A stretch of 64,000 nucleotides of DNA from Lactuca virosa (taxonomy: Eukaryota > Streptophyta > Magnoliopsida > Asterales > Asteraceae): assembly GCA_928212115.1 (NCBI GenBank), contig CAKMRJ010005523.1, positions 136,770,347-136,834,346 of the forward strand. Direction: 5' to 3'. This document shows, piece by piece, positions 9,820 to 21,068 of the stretch; within the stretch, counting starts at the first letter, position 1; each line of letters opens with the position of its first letter. Position numbers and translations under genes: made by a program. The notes under the pieces are model-generated. The model was not told the origin of the DNA and did not search any database. It saw only the letters and a program-made list of their open reading frames with translations.

Positions 9820-12202
9820 ATTCGTGACGAGCAGTTTGACACCGAATGGTACATTGACAGTGGTTGCTCGCGTCACATGACTGGGAGGAAGGAGGAACTG
9901 CAAGAGTTTTGATCTCTCAAAGATGGTGGAAATGTAAAGTATGGAAACAATTCATTTGGAAAGATCAAAGGCTATGGGATGATAACGAACGGAGATTTTT
10001 TGATTCGTAAGGTGGTGTACGTGGAAGGCTTACAACACAACCTAATTAGTGTTTCACAATTGGTTGTAGGGATAGGTTTGAAAGTATCCTTTGATGATGA
10101 AGGATTAGAAATAATTGAAAAGAAAACGAATGTAGTTATCTTAAAGTCGGAGCGAAAAGGACAAATGTATCATTTGAATCTGAAACTGATATGAGGGAAG
10201 CCTGCCATATGCCTGCTTACGAAAGCTCACTCTGATGACAACTGGCTATGGCATAGAAGACTTTCGCACCTCAACTTCAAAGATATCAACAAGCTTGTTC
10301 TTCGTGATCATGTGGAAGGGCTTCCTCTCTTGAAGTTTGATAAGGATCATTTGTGTGCAGCCTGTGAAATGGAGAAGCAAAACAGAAAAAGTCATCTAAC
10401 ACTTGTAACACAAAATTCATCGAACCTTTGGAACTTCTACACATCAATCTTTGTGGACCTTCTGCAATCGAAAGTGTTGGTGGTAGTAAGTATATTCTTG
10501 TTTTTGTTGATGATTTTTCTCGTTTCACTTGGGAGTTCTTTCTTAAACAGAAATCTGAAGCTACTCCGAAACTCAAGAATTTTATAAAGCAAATAGAGCT
10601 TCAACTGTGAAAGCTGGTTCGCAATGTTCGCAGCGACAATGGGCTAGAATTCAAAAACCAAGCATTTGAAGAATTTCTTGCTGAGAAGGGAGTCTCACAT
10701 AACTTCTCTGCTCCATACACTCCACAACAGAACGGTGTAGTTGAAAGACGAAACCGCTCTTTGTGCGAAGCTGCACGAACCATGCTCACGTTCGCATGTC
10801 TGCCTCTATACTTCTGGGCGGATGCAATTGCGACTGCTAGTTTCACTCAAAACAGATCCATTCTGAATAAGCGATTCTCTGTTACTCCTTATGAAATCTT
10901 AAACAATCGCAAACCTAATATTAAGTTTTTCCATGTATTTGGTTCCAAGTGTTTCATTTTTAATTCCAAGTAGCAGCGAAACAAATTCGATATGAAAGAT
11001 GACGAGGGAATATTTCTGGGATATTCGCTGACCTCCAAGGCATATAGGGCTCTCAATAAACGTTCAAAGAAGATGGAAGAAACCTACTATGTCATGTTCG
11101 ATGACAATTACTTGAAGAGGATTCAGTCGAAAGAAAATCAATCAGAGGAAATCTTTCCTAAGCCAAGTCCAGCCACTATTTCAATCTCCAATCTATATGA
11201 TGAATTCATGCTACTTTTTGATGAGCCAGAAAAGGCTGTCACATCTGAAGCTAAAGCAGCTGACAACAAAGTGGACGAACTGAAGAAAATAATTGATGAT
11301 GCTGCGAAAGACATGCACAATCAGCCATCAACTACGAACATGCCTCAAGACACGAGCACTACATTCCAGGGGGAGAATTATGACTCCAATGCACGATCTC
11401 AGGGGGAGCAATCTCCACCACAAGATACGAACATTCCATCACAGGAGGAGGGTAACACTTCGTCTCTTTCTTTAGATCCACCCTCTGATTCGAATGACTC
11501 GCTTCCCACAGTGTCTCTTGAACCTCCATTCACAGGAGATACTTCAATTACTGAAGAAGAGGAGCACTCGCCATTCGAGGAGGAGAATAAGGATGTGAAT
11601 GACGATTCGGATGTTCAATCTGAATTCGAAGAAGTGAATGCTGAACTGGATCCCTCTTATGATCCAAACTATCCTCTACTAGCCAAATGGACCAGATATC
11701 ACCCCAAAACCCAAGTAATCGGTGAATCTTCTGCTGGAGTCCTTACGAGATCTCAGCAAAAAGCGAAACAAACTGCATTATTCTCTCAAGTAGAATATTG
11801 TATGTTTAACTCATTCGTTTCCAAGGTAGAACCCAAAACCGTCAACACTGCTCTTGATCATTCTGATTGGGTACAAGTGATGCAAGACGAACTCAATGAG
11901 TTTGAACGAAACAAAGTTTGGAGGCTAATTCCAACTCCACCAGATGCATTGGTTGTAGGTTTAAAGTGAGTGTTTCGCAACAAAATAGATAAGGAAGGGA
12001 ATGTTATAAGAAACAAGGCGAGACTTGTGGTTAAGGGATATTGTCAGGAAGAAGGCATCGACTACGAAGAAACCTTCGCACCTGTTGCAAGGTTGGAATC
12101 TGTTCGCATTTTCCTGGCATACGCAGCACACAAGAACTTTGAGGTGTTTCAGATGGATGTTAAATGTGCGTTCTTAAACGGAGAATTAGAAGATACTATA
12201 TA
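9820..12202 (+). pseudogene. pol: Copia-A protease, integrase and start of reverse transcriptase
   Basis: Protease active site DSG lies at 9856-9864 in WYIDSGCSRHMTG. GAG-pre-integrase is at about 10240-10375 (WLWHRRLSHLN, then CAACEMEK). Integrase follows: HINLCGPS near 10440, RSDNGLEF near 10630 and NGVVERRNRSL near 10735. The first catalytic Asp of the DDE triad is replaced by Asn (codon 10446-10448). Reverse transcriptase begins with NKARLVVKGYCQEEGIDYEETFAPVAR (shown here only to identify the fold start near 12010) and runs to FLNGELEDTIYVD, where the sequence jumps to Gypsy-T at about 12203. In-frame stops occur near 9910, 10192, 10608, 10971 and 11968, plus a frameshift near 10430. The palm with YVDD and most of RNase H are missing. 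Confidence 0.88.
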
Positions 12203-14481
12203 CGTCGATGAACACTATCACATATTTATCGAGGAATGGTCTACAAACCTTGTTCATCAAATCCATGAATGCTGCTGGAGCATTGGTTAGTCCAAACGAC
12301 ATAACCAAGAACTCGTAGTGTCCATATCTCGTTTTGAACGCAGTCTTCTCGATATCCTGATCTCTCACCTTCAGCTGATGATATCCTGACCTAAGATCGA
12401 TCTTTGAGAAATAGCTCGAACCTTGCAGCCCCGAATAGGTCATCAATCCTTGGCAATGGATACTTGTTCTTCACCGTTGCCTTGTTCAGCTCTCGGTAGT
12501 CTATACACATTCTCATGCTTCCGTCTTTCTTCTTCACGAATAGCACCGGAGCTCCCCAGGGTGATGAACTAGGTCGAATGAAACCGTTGTCCAACAACTC
12601 CTGAAGTTGCGTCATAAGCTCCTTCATCTCCATCGGTGCTAATCGGTATGGTGCCTTTGTTATCGGTGTCGTTCCTGGTAACAAGTCTATACGAAACTCC
12701 ACTTGTCTATAAGGTGGTAATCCAGGAAGATCTTCGGGAAAGACTTCCGGATAATCACACACAACTGGTATACTCTGCACCTCCTTCTTTTCCTTCTTAG
12801 CTTCGATAACAAATGCCAAGTACCATGCACATCCTTTGGACAAACATTTTCTGGCTATCATCAGGGAGATGATTCCAGAATTTACTCTGTGTTTGTCCCC
12901 GTACACCATAAATGAATCTTTTCCGGGTGGGTTTACTCTTACTATCTTCTTTCGGCATAATATCTCAGCAACGTTGGCGCTAAGCCAATCCATTCCCAAA
13001 ACGATGTCGAAACCGTTTAACTCTATGGGTAATAGCTCCTCATGGAATTCGTTTCCATTTAAGTCGATGACTATGTTCTTAATACGATAACTAAAAGGTA
13101 CGAACTTGACACTGGCAACTTCTACAATCAGGGCATTATCAAGTTTTTCTACGGGCAATGATAGTTTCCCACCAAACTTATGTGACACAAAGGAGTAGTT
13201 TGCTCCAGAATCAAACAGTATATTGGCAGGCAAACCATTTACAAGAAAGGTACCTGAAGCGACATCTGCTGCCTCCTTCGCAGCCTCAAGCGTCATCTGG
13301 AAGGCTCTTGCCTTCGGCTTCGGTGGAATGTTGGGTCTTCCTGCCTCCTACTTCTTCGGGCAGTCCCTCGATATGTGCCCTTCCTCGTTGGACTCATAAC
13401 AAACCTTTTTAGTGAACGTGCACTCATTGGCATAGTGTCCGGGCTTTCCACACTTGAAACAGGTGACTCCTCCGTCGCATTTCCCCTGGTGCTTCTTCTT
13501 GCACTTTTCGCACCATTTGGCTTCACCTCCTCCAGACTTCTGCGTACCAGACCTTGAGAACTTGCTTTTCTTGCTGAATTACGACGACCCATCAAATTTC
13601 CTTTTCTCTCCCACCTCCGCTCTCTCCAGACCCTTCTCTCGTATCTGGGTCTCCACATTCTTAGCAGCCCAGATGGCGGCTTTCAGAGTGGTTGTTTGCT
13701 TGACCATTGGACCGAAGTCCGCTGGTAATCCGAGGGCAAACTTTTTAACCTTGGAGAGTTCAGTTGGGACGAGGTGAGGAACAAGCTTCATTTTCTCTGT
13801 AAAGCTTGCATCGTATTCAGTAACGCTCATTCTTCCCTTCTTTAGATTCTGGAACTCATTGTTGATCTCCAGAAGATCCTGCTCAGAGCAGTATTGCATC
13901 TTCAGCTGCACTAGAAAATCCTCCCAAGACATCTTACTAGCTTCCCCCTTAGGCATCCAATCAGCTAGTAGCTTCCACCAACTTAGTACTCCAGATTTCA
14001 ACAGAGGAACCGCAAGAGCAGTCTTCTGCCTGTTGCTGCACTCGCAACTCTCAAACATTGTCTCCATCTCGGAGATCCAGTTCATGACTTCCATCGGTGT
14101 CGGGTTTCCAGATAGACACGGTGGTTTGGATGCCATGAAATCGTTGTACTTGCATCCACGTCCGTCATTTCCTCCATCCTGGTTGTTTCGTCTAACTATC
14201 GGTGGGTTGGCTTGACCAACAGTCCCACTATAGTTTCCTCCTTCTGACGGCCCATCATTCAGCTCGGGCTGTTCGACCAGAATTGTAGCTTCCTCTCGAT
14301 TCTGTTGAAGCAAACGTCTGGTCTCCTCCATCTGACGATCCAACATCATCTGGATCATCGCTTGTACTCCGGCCATCGTGATTGGCTCAGGAGGGGCTGC
14401 TACAACATGTATTTGCTCAATCACTGGGGGTTGATTCCTATTCCCATTTGCATTCCCAGCTCCACTGCGGGTTCTTGCCAT
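12203..14481 (-). pseudogene. gag-pol: Gypsy-T copy 1: gag, protease and first half of reverse transcriptase, truncated
   Basis: Gag starts at 14481 (MARTRSGAGNANGN) and is open for 300 codons to a TAA at 13581-13579, where the other copies read through. A second stop (TAG, 13350-13348) lies after the zinc knuckle region. Protease has FDSGANYSFVSHKF, and reverse transcriptase has DGSMRMCIDYRELNK up to YPLPRIDDLF, then a 2-bp deletion near 12430. The copy ends at 12203, inside the codons of the FIDD catalytic motif. Unlike copies 2 and 3 it lacks their shared gag stop and shared reverse transcriptase frameshift, so it split off earlier. Confidence 0.9.
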
Positions 14482-14815
14482 TTTGATCTATACACCGAAT
14501 AAGGTGAATTTAGATATTTATTTAGGATAGACGTTTAAATCATCCTTATCACTCCGAAACGTTTACATGTTAGTTCTAATATCGTAGCCGTACGTTTAGA
14601 ATCCTAAACACATAAGGTTTCCAGATCCGGTCGGCAACAGACCATAGATCCGAACAAATAATAGCATATAGCACATAAAAGCATTTTAGGCATCTTTCCT
14701 AAAATAAACTAGTGCTTGTGTCTAAAATATAGTAGACACTCATCTCACAATCATCGCTTAGCATTCTAAGTTTAAATCTAGAAATCCTACAAATTCCTAG
14801 TTCGCTTAAACTAAT
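14482..14815 (-). other. Gypsy-T leader between primer site and gag
   Basis: About 330 bp of non-coding, AT-rich leader. It is repeated at 29522-29855 and 44562-44896. No motif beyond the primer site was recognised. Confidence 0.8.
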
Positions 14816-14827
14816 GCTCTGATACCA
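14816..14827 (-). promoter_or_regulatory. Gypsy-T primer binding site (copy 1)
   Basis: TGGTATCAGAGC on the minus strand, two bases from the LTR end. It is repeated at 29856-29867 and 44897-44908. Confidence 0.9.
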
Positions 14828-14829
14828 AC

Positions 14830-17149
14830 TGTGACATCCCCATTTTCACGGTCAGAAAAGACCGATTTTGTTTATGCTTGTTCGAAAATCAGAGTATCAT
14901 TTTAAATAAAAGTGTCGTGGAATTTGTCCCAAAACAAAATATGATAAAGATTTATGAAAAGCATTTCCAAAGAAATGTATTTCATTAAAAGACTCGGGAT
15001 GTCATGTTCGATACAGATCAAAAGCATAAACAGTACAACATAAGCCTTACTACATTATTTCGTATTTACAAGCCTATAATCCCTTATCTCTCATCCAAAC
15101 ATCTATGCTCATGCTCCACTACCTGTGATACAAGAAACTGAGTGGGTCAGGCTTGGGAGCCTGGTGAGCACATAGGGTTTTTAACCCACAGTAGATAAGT
15201 TTATTAACTTTATCAAACCAAACAAACCCGATTACACGTTCCCGTTATCCTCACTTTACGTCCCTAAAACATCTAACTCAAGGGACCTAGTCTAAGGAAT
15301 TTCATCCGGGTGACAACACATGCTTCGGGGATTCCATAGCAATTCATGTCAAATAAGGCAACCATGTGGGGGATGGAGTACTGCTGGTAAACACACAGTT
15401 CAAATAAACACCTACAGGTTGCGAGCCTGCTAGCGTTCCACTGGACAGTCTAGAATAGTCTGTGGTCGTCATCTATACTCCGCTAGATGACTGGATCATC
15501 AATAACATCTATAACGAGGCCTCTCATTATTTTATTTTGTCTGACATCAACTACTACATCTACCCATGTTTTACCCAACACATTTTGTAGATATAAAATA
15601 CATATACAGTTTAAATCATTTAAAACATGTATAAAATCGTTCATCCAGCATAGATAGCAAGTATACAGATAATATGCACACACAGCACGTAATTTATATA
15701 AAATACTTCATATCTATGTGTAAGCTGAAAGTAACTATGCACTCACTTGAGAAGGTGGTGACTCGGCACTCGGACAACACTTCGTTACTCTTAACACAAT
15801 TTTCCTCGGAAAAAACCTAGTATCATTACCACTAGAGTTTAGTCTAATATTCACCGAGACTAATTAATAGTCTAGCTATTATTACTATTATATAAGCGTT
15901 AAACGATGCTTATATAACCCATAATAATAGCCCAAGTACTTATTATAAGGTCCTAATAACATTACTATATTAAAACATAAGCTATACTAAAGATAGGTTA
16001 GGCGTAGCTCACTTACAACGGGTTTTTCTCAAAACCGGGCTTCGCTGGAGCAGCGTTTCCGAGCCGAAAGGCTCTTTTGTCAGGGGCTTCGGGAGCCTCG
16101 GGGCTTCCTTCGGGTGCTAGGGGGTTTACCTAGACTTTAGGGGGCTTAAGGGGGGGTTAAAGAGAAGTTCTAGAGAGAGAAGGAGAAGATGGGAAGGTGT
16201 GAAGAACGAGGGAACCCGACACATCTATTTATAGTGAGACAGGCAGCTCTACTCGTTGAGTCCATGCCACATGTCACCTTCTGGTGGCTAGCCTTGGGGA
16301 GGAAGCAACGACCAGGATTTCGCCACGTCACCTGATTTCGCACAGCAACCTCCCGACTTAGAAAAATCATAACTCTCGCATACGAGCTCCGTTTTCGACG
16401 ATTTTTTTCCACGCATAGGTAAAAACCAGATCTACAACTTTCATTTAGACTCCGTCGGCTAATTCTCGACCGATCTTAAATTTAACAATAGGGGGAGATT
16501 AGACTGTTAAATGACCGCGAAGAATTCGTAACTCCTTCATACGGACTCCATTTTCGTCTGTCTTTTTACCGTTGGGTTCCTATTAATGAGATCTTCAACT
16601 CTCATTTAGGTCGCGTAGGGAAAAAACCGCTCGAACTAAAATTCGAGTTTCGGGTCGTGCACTGCTAAGCCGAATCTTAGAAAAATCGTAACGTCCTCAT
16701 ACGAAGTCAGATTTGGGCGTTCTTTTTATGGATGTTCTCGGTTTAACATATACTACAACTTTTGTTTAGATCATTAAGTCTAAAAATTCCTCTATCGTAA
16801 ATTCACTATTTACGCTTCTCGGTGCCGTGCCGGTTCCGTCACGAAACTTCGACGGGTCATAACTTCTTCGTTATAACTCGGATTTCGGCGTTCTTTACAT
16901 CCCCGGAATCCTTGTTTCGACCACTACAACTTTATGTAAAGATATCGGGCTTATATCACACTTTAATTTTGATGCTTATTTTTATTCTTTATTAATTATA
17001 CAGTTATAATTAAGTTATAAGCACACAAATACACATAATTCACATAGTATTCAAATATTTCATCTTTATTACTTCAAAAATAGTTACAATAGTTGACCTA
17101 TACTATTACATCGTCTAAAAATGCTTAGCCCCGAAACCCGGGCGTTACA
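14830..17149 (-). repeat. Gypsy-T LTR-a
   Basis: 2320 bp on the minus strand, beginning TGTAACGCCCGGG and ending GATGTCACA. A TATAAATA box is at 16233-16226. Just upstream of it is a degenerate palindrome ACTCGTTGAGT (16251-16261). Downstream (toward lower coordinates) are small hairpins: CGCTGGAGCAGCG near 16044, GAGCCGAAAGGCTC at 16061-16074, one with 8-bp arms GTCATCTA/TAGATGAC at 15468-15491, and CAGGCTTGGGAGCCTG at 15148-15163. This LTR serves copy 1 as 5' LTR and copy 2 as 3' LTR. Compared with LTR-c it has lost 21 bp between two palindromes. Confidence 0.93.
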
Positions 17150-19252
17150 ATTCTCTCCCTCTTAGGATATAGATGCGGATAGCGACTCATCATGTCATCC
17201 TCTGTTTCCCAAGTGAGATTCGGCCCATTCGAATGTTTCCATTGGATTAGCACTAAGTCGACCATCTTACGTCGTAACTTCTTAGTCTTATGGTCAACAA
17301 TTGCCTCTGGCTCTTCAATCAGCCTCTTGTTTTCATCCATTCTTAACTCTGAGATTGGAATTACGTCGAGAACTTCTCCTGTGAACTTCCTCAAATAACA
17401 CACATGGAAAGTGTTATGAATACCATCTAGTTCTTCGGGTAATTCGAGCTTGTAGGCTTGGTTCCCAATCTTCTGAAGAACTTTGAACGGTCCAATAAAC
17501 CTTGGACTCAATTTTCCTCGTTTTCCGAATCTTATAAGTCCCTTCCACGGTGAGAATTTAAGCAAAACCGAATCTCCAACTTCGAAGGTCATCGGTCATA
17601 TTTTCTTGTCAGCATAGCTCTTCTGACGATCTTGAACTGCTAACATTCTTTCCCTAATTACCTTCAGCTTCTCAGCAGTTTCATGGACTATCTCGGGGCC
17701 CATAAACTGCTTTTCTCCATCCTTAAGCCAACAAGACGGCGTACGACACTTTTGTCCGTACAAAGCTTTATAGGGTGCCATCTTGATGCTCGAGTGGAAA
17801 CTGTTGTTGTAGGAAAATTCTACCAAAGGTAACTGCTCATCCCAGTTACCTTGGAACTCAAGGGTACATGCTCTCAGCATATCTTCAAGCGTTTGAATCG
17901 TTCTTTCGCTCTGACCATCAGTCTGCGGATGGTAAGCTGTACTCAGACACAACTTCGTACCCAGTTCCTCTTGTATACTCCTCCAAAACCTCGACGTGAA
18001 ACGACTATCACGATCGGATACAATCGTTAGAGGAACACCGTGAAGTCTTACTATCTCCTTCACGTAAGCATTAACGAGCTTATCCATAGACCACCTCTTG
18101 TTGGCTGCTATGAAGTGTGCACTATTAGTGAAACAATCCACGACCACCCAAATCATGTCGTGTCCGTTCTTAGTCCTGGGCAGTTTAGTCACAAAATCCA
18201 TGGTGATGTCTTCCCATTTACCCATGGGTACAGGTAAAGGTTCTAAACTCCCGTATGGTTTCTGATGTTGTGCCTTAACTCTCGCACATGTTACACACTC
18301 GGCCACATACTTCGCAACATCGAGCTTCATCATCGGCCACCAGTAGTAGGGTTTTAGGTCCCTATACATTTTAGTGCTATCGGGATGAATCGAGTACATG
18401 GTCTTGTGAGCTTCTTCCATTAGAAGATCTGTTATTCCTCCTGTCATAGGTACCCAAATCCGATCTTGGAATACCTTCAGTCCTTGACAGTTTGTACGGA
18501 ATACCAACGTCTTTCCCAAACGTTCTTCCTTTTGGTCATTCTTTTATGAAGCTTCTTCTTGAGCTTTCTTGATACTTTCCACAATTACCGAGACAACTTC
18601 AATTCTCAATGCTCTTGGCCTTTTCCTTTCATGATTGACTTTCCGAATGAGAGCATCAGCAACAACATTTGCTTTACCGGGGTGGTAAAGTATCTCACAG
18701 TCGTAGTCTTTGAGTAATTCTAGCTAACGTCGTTGCCTCATGTTAAATTCTTTCTGATTAAAGAGATACTGGAGACTCTTATGATCAGTGAAAATCTTGC
18801 ACTTTGTGCCATAGAGGTAATGCCTCCATATCTTTAAGGCGAATACTACCGCTGCCAACTCCAGATCATGAGTGGGGTAGTTCTTTTCGTGCTCTTTCAA
18901 TTGTCGAGATGCGTATGCTATCACCTTTTCTCTTTGAGTCAGGACACATCCTAACCCGACTCCCGACGCATCGCTATACACGGCAAAATCTTCAATTCTA
19001 TCGGGTAGAGAAAGAATCGGTGCTTCACATAATTTCTTCTTTAGCTTCTCGAATGCTTCTTCGTGCTTCTCACTCCATGTACAAGTAGCTCCTTTATGGG
19101 TCAAAGTTGTTAATGGAGCAACTATCGAAGAAAAGCCTTGGATAAATCGTCGGTAGTATCCGGCTAATCCTAGAAATCTTCGAATCTCCGTGGGAATTTT
19201 TGGTCGTTCCCACTTCATCACAGCTTCGATCTTTGCTGGGTCAAGCATTATC
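17125..19252 (-). pseudogene. pol: Gypsy-T copy 2: RNase H, integrase and chromodomain
   Basis: RNase H starts next to Copia-B1 (DPAKIEAVMKW) and shows DFAVYSDASGVGLG and IFTDHKSLQYL. Integrase has an H..H..CVTC zinc site and the DDE acids in MDFVTKLP, VSDRDSRF and GQSERTIQ. The C-terminal module (17592-17125) ends in a chromodomain, with LVLIQWKHSNGPNLTWE, thought to guide chromatin targeting in this clade. The last codons run 25 bp into LTR-a. Stops: TAG at 18726-18724 (a Trp codon in copy 3), TAA at 18546-18544, and a TGA at 17598-17596 shared with copy 3. It cannot give a full polyprotein. Confidence 0.9.
19248..19252. other. Copia-B1 left target-site duplication TTATC
   Basis: TTATC before the 5' LTR is repeated after the 3' LTR at 27080-27084. 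The insertion lies between the reverse transcriptase and RNase H parts of the gypsy pol. Confidence 0.93.
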
Positions 19253-20037
19253 TGTTGGATTAGTGTCTAAGCCCGTAACTATATTTGGTATGTACTTGAC
19301 CCGGTTGTGCATGGTCCTTCTGGGTTGCCGTCACCAAAGCAACTTGACAAGGTAATTTGATATGAGAGAGAGGATATTATGGTTTATTAGTATATTATAA
19401 GAATAATATATTAAAGGAGAAATCATATTTATTTAATTAGTATTAGTCATAAATTAATTAGGAATTAATTTGGTGACTAAAAGAGATTAATTAAATAAAG
19501 GGGTATAAACTATCAAATGTGTGATAGTTGGATTTTGGGCTAGGAAACCTAATGGACAAGAGGGGGAACGAAAATATGATGAAAGGATCATCATATTTCG
19601 TCCAAGGCCCTATTCCAGAAGGTTCCTTGGGCTGCTTGGTGGCTAAGCTGTCCATTAGGGTTTAGACTGAAACCCTAGTAGCCTGCAAGTATAAATATGA
19701 CCCCTAGGCTATGGAAATCGGCTAGACATGATTCCAAGAGAAACCCTAGGCCGATTTCTAGCATCCTCCCTCCTCTCTCTTATTGCCTTCTTGCTACTTG
19801 GTGTTTGTGATCCATTAGAGGAATTACAATTGTGATTCTAAGCTCAAGCAAAGAAGATTCAAGCTATTTGAAGAGGTAAACATCTAGATCTGATGTTGTT
19901 TGTTATTTTGATAATATGTATGCTAGATTAGGGTTTGCAAGACTTGGATTCAAAGCATGTGCAATAGAGAAACCTAGATCCAAGCATTAGGGTTTGTATG
20001 AGCACATAGGATTGTTTCTTATGCATAAAACCCATCA
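19253..20037 (+). repeat. Copia-B1 5' LTR
   Basis: 785 bp, TGTTGGATTAG to AACCCATCA. A TATAAATA box is at 19690-19697. A consensus-like splice donor AG|GTAAAC is at 19875/19876. Differences from the 3' LTR include AATTAATT versus AATTAGTT near 19450 and CTGCAAG versus CTACAAG near 19685. The same two differences separate the LTRs of Copia-B2. Confidence 0.95.
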
Positions 20038-20038
20038 G

Positions 20039-20051
20039 TGGTATCAGAGCC
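20039..20051 (+). promoter_or_regulatory. Copia-B1 primer binding site
   Basis: TGGTATCAGAGCC one base after the 5' LTR. Confidence 0.92.
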
Positions 20052-20129
20052 TTGATTGGTTTCAATTGTATGTGATGCTTAACTGTTTTGCTTGTTGAAA
20101 ATCGAGTTTTTTTGCCTCTGCCCGACTCA

Positions 20130-20200
20130 ACTCGGCGAGTCAGTATCTGGACTCGGCGAGTTGGCCCCTACTCGGCGAGTTCAGAGCTGACTCGGCGAGT
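20130..20200. repeat. Four ACTCGGCGAGT palindromes at 19-21 bp spacing (B1 leader)
   Basis: Copies at 20130-20140, 20151-20161, 20170-20180 and 20190-20200, with centres 21, 19 and 20 bp apart. Each is a perfect 5+1+5 palindrome with a CGGCG centre. The sequence between copies is unrelated. Confidence 0.95.
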
Positions 20201-20950
20201 TCGAACGTCAGACAAAGGATATTTCGGGATTTAGTTGCTGTTTTGACTTGGATACAATGCCTAAATCATTTTTTGAAGTTAAAATCCGAATTTTATCTTA
20301 ATCAAATGATTATCCTTGCCAAAACAATAGATAATTTCAAATCTTTTGAATATTGGTTGTTTATATGATAAATATGGATTATTTAAAATTATTTGGTAAT
20401 TATCTAATGACTAAATAAAGTTAGATCAAATATAGATAATTATGAAATTAATTGTTTAATTTAAATTATGTGTTATTTGATCCCTTATGTTTTGAAAAGT
20501 TCAAAACTTGCCCTCAAGTTTTGAAATTTGAATTTTGTGATTAAAAGTTTAATTTGAATAATTTAAATTTCAAACCCTTAGAATTTTACAAGTTTAAAAT
20601 TCAACCTTATGCTATTATATTATTACAAGATTAATTAATATATATGTATAAGAATAAGCTAGTCTTATCGCTAGTAGGCCTCATTCACGAAGCCAGTCTA
20701 TAAGGTGGATATAAGGTTGCTGCCTATAAAATGGCGCTTAATGGGTGTACACTCACACCTACCGCTTGCTTGACTGGTGGAGGGTCGTTAGCCAAACGGA
20801 TAGGATAGGGCGTTTAATTCCTCATTATAAGTATAATGGAAATATTAAAGTAACTACATTGTTTTATAAATTCCCAATCTTAGTTACTTTAGGGTAAAAT
20901 GTGAAAATGATGCTATTCCATGGAATTACACTTTGTAGCCCTGTCAAACG

Positions 20951-21068
20951 TTAGTGGAGCGTGCGTGGTTAACCGGCACACTAATTTGGGATTGACATTG
21001 GTGACAAAGGGTGGCTCGATGTTTTATCATAGATCAATGGAGCGTGCGTGGATAACCAGCACATTGAT
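20951..21068 (+). repeat. Two leader hairpins with conserved core and covarying arms (B1)
   Basis: Hairpin 1 (20951-20984) has outer arms TTAGT/ACTAA. Hairpin 2 (21033-21068) has arms ATCAAT/ATTGAT. Both enclose the core GGAGCGTGCGTGG-N-TAACC-N-GCAC, in which GTGC pairs with GCAC and GGAGC is a bulge. The outer arms differ in sequence but stay complementary. Confidence 0.8.

Noticed and set aside
12836..14215. Plus-strand open frames over Gypsy-T gag and protease
   Set aside because: They are antisense shadows of the gypsy coding strand, repeated at the same places in all copies.
20130..20200. CRISPR-like array of identical palindromic repeats with about 10-bp spacers
   Set aside because: Repeats are only 11 bp, spacers are 8-10 bp, the host is a plant and no cas genes exist.
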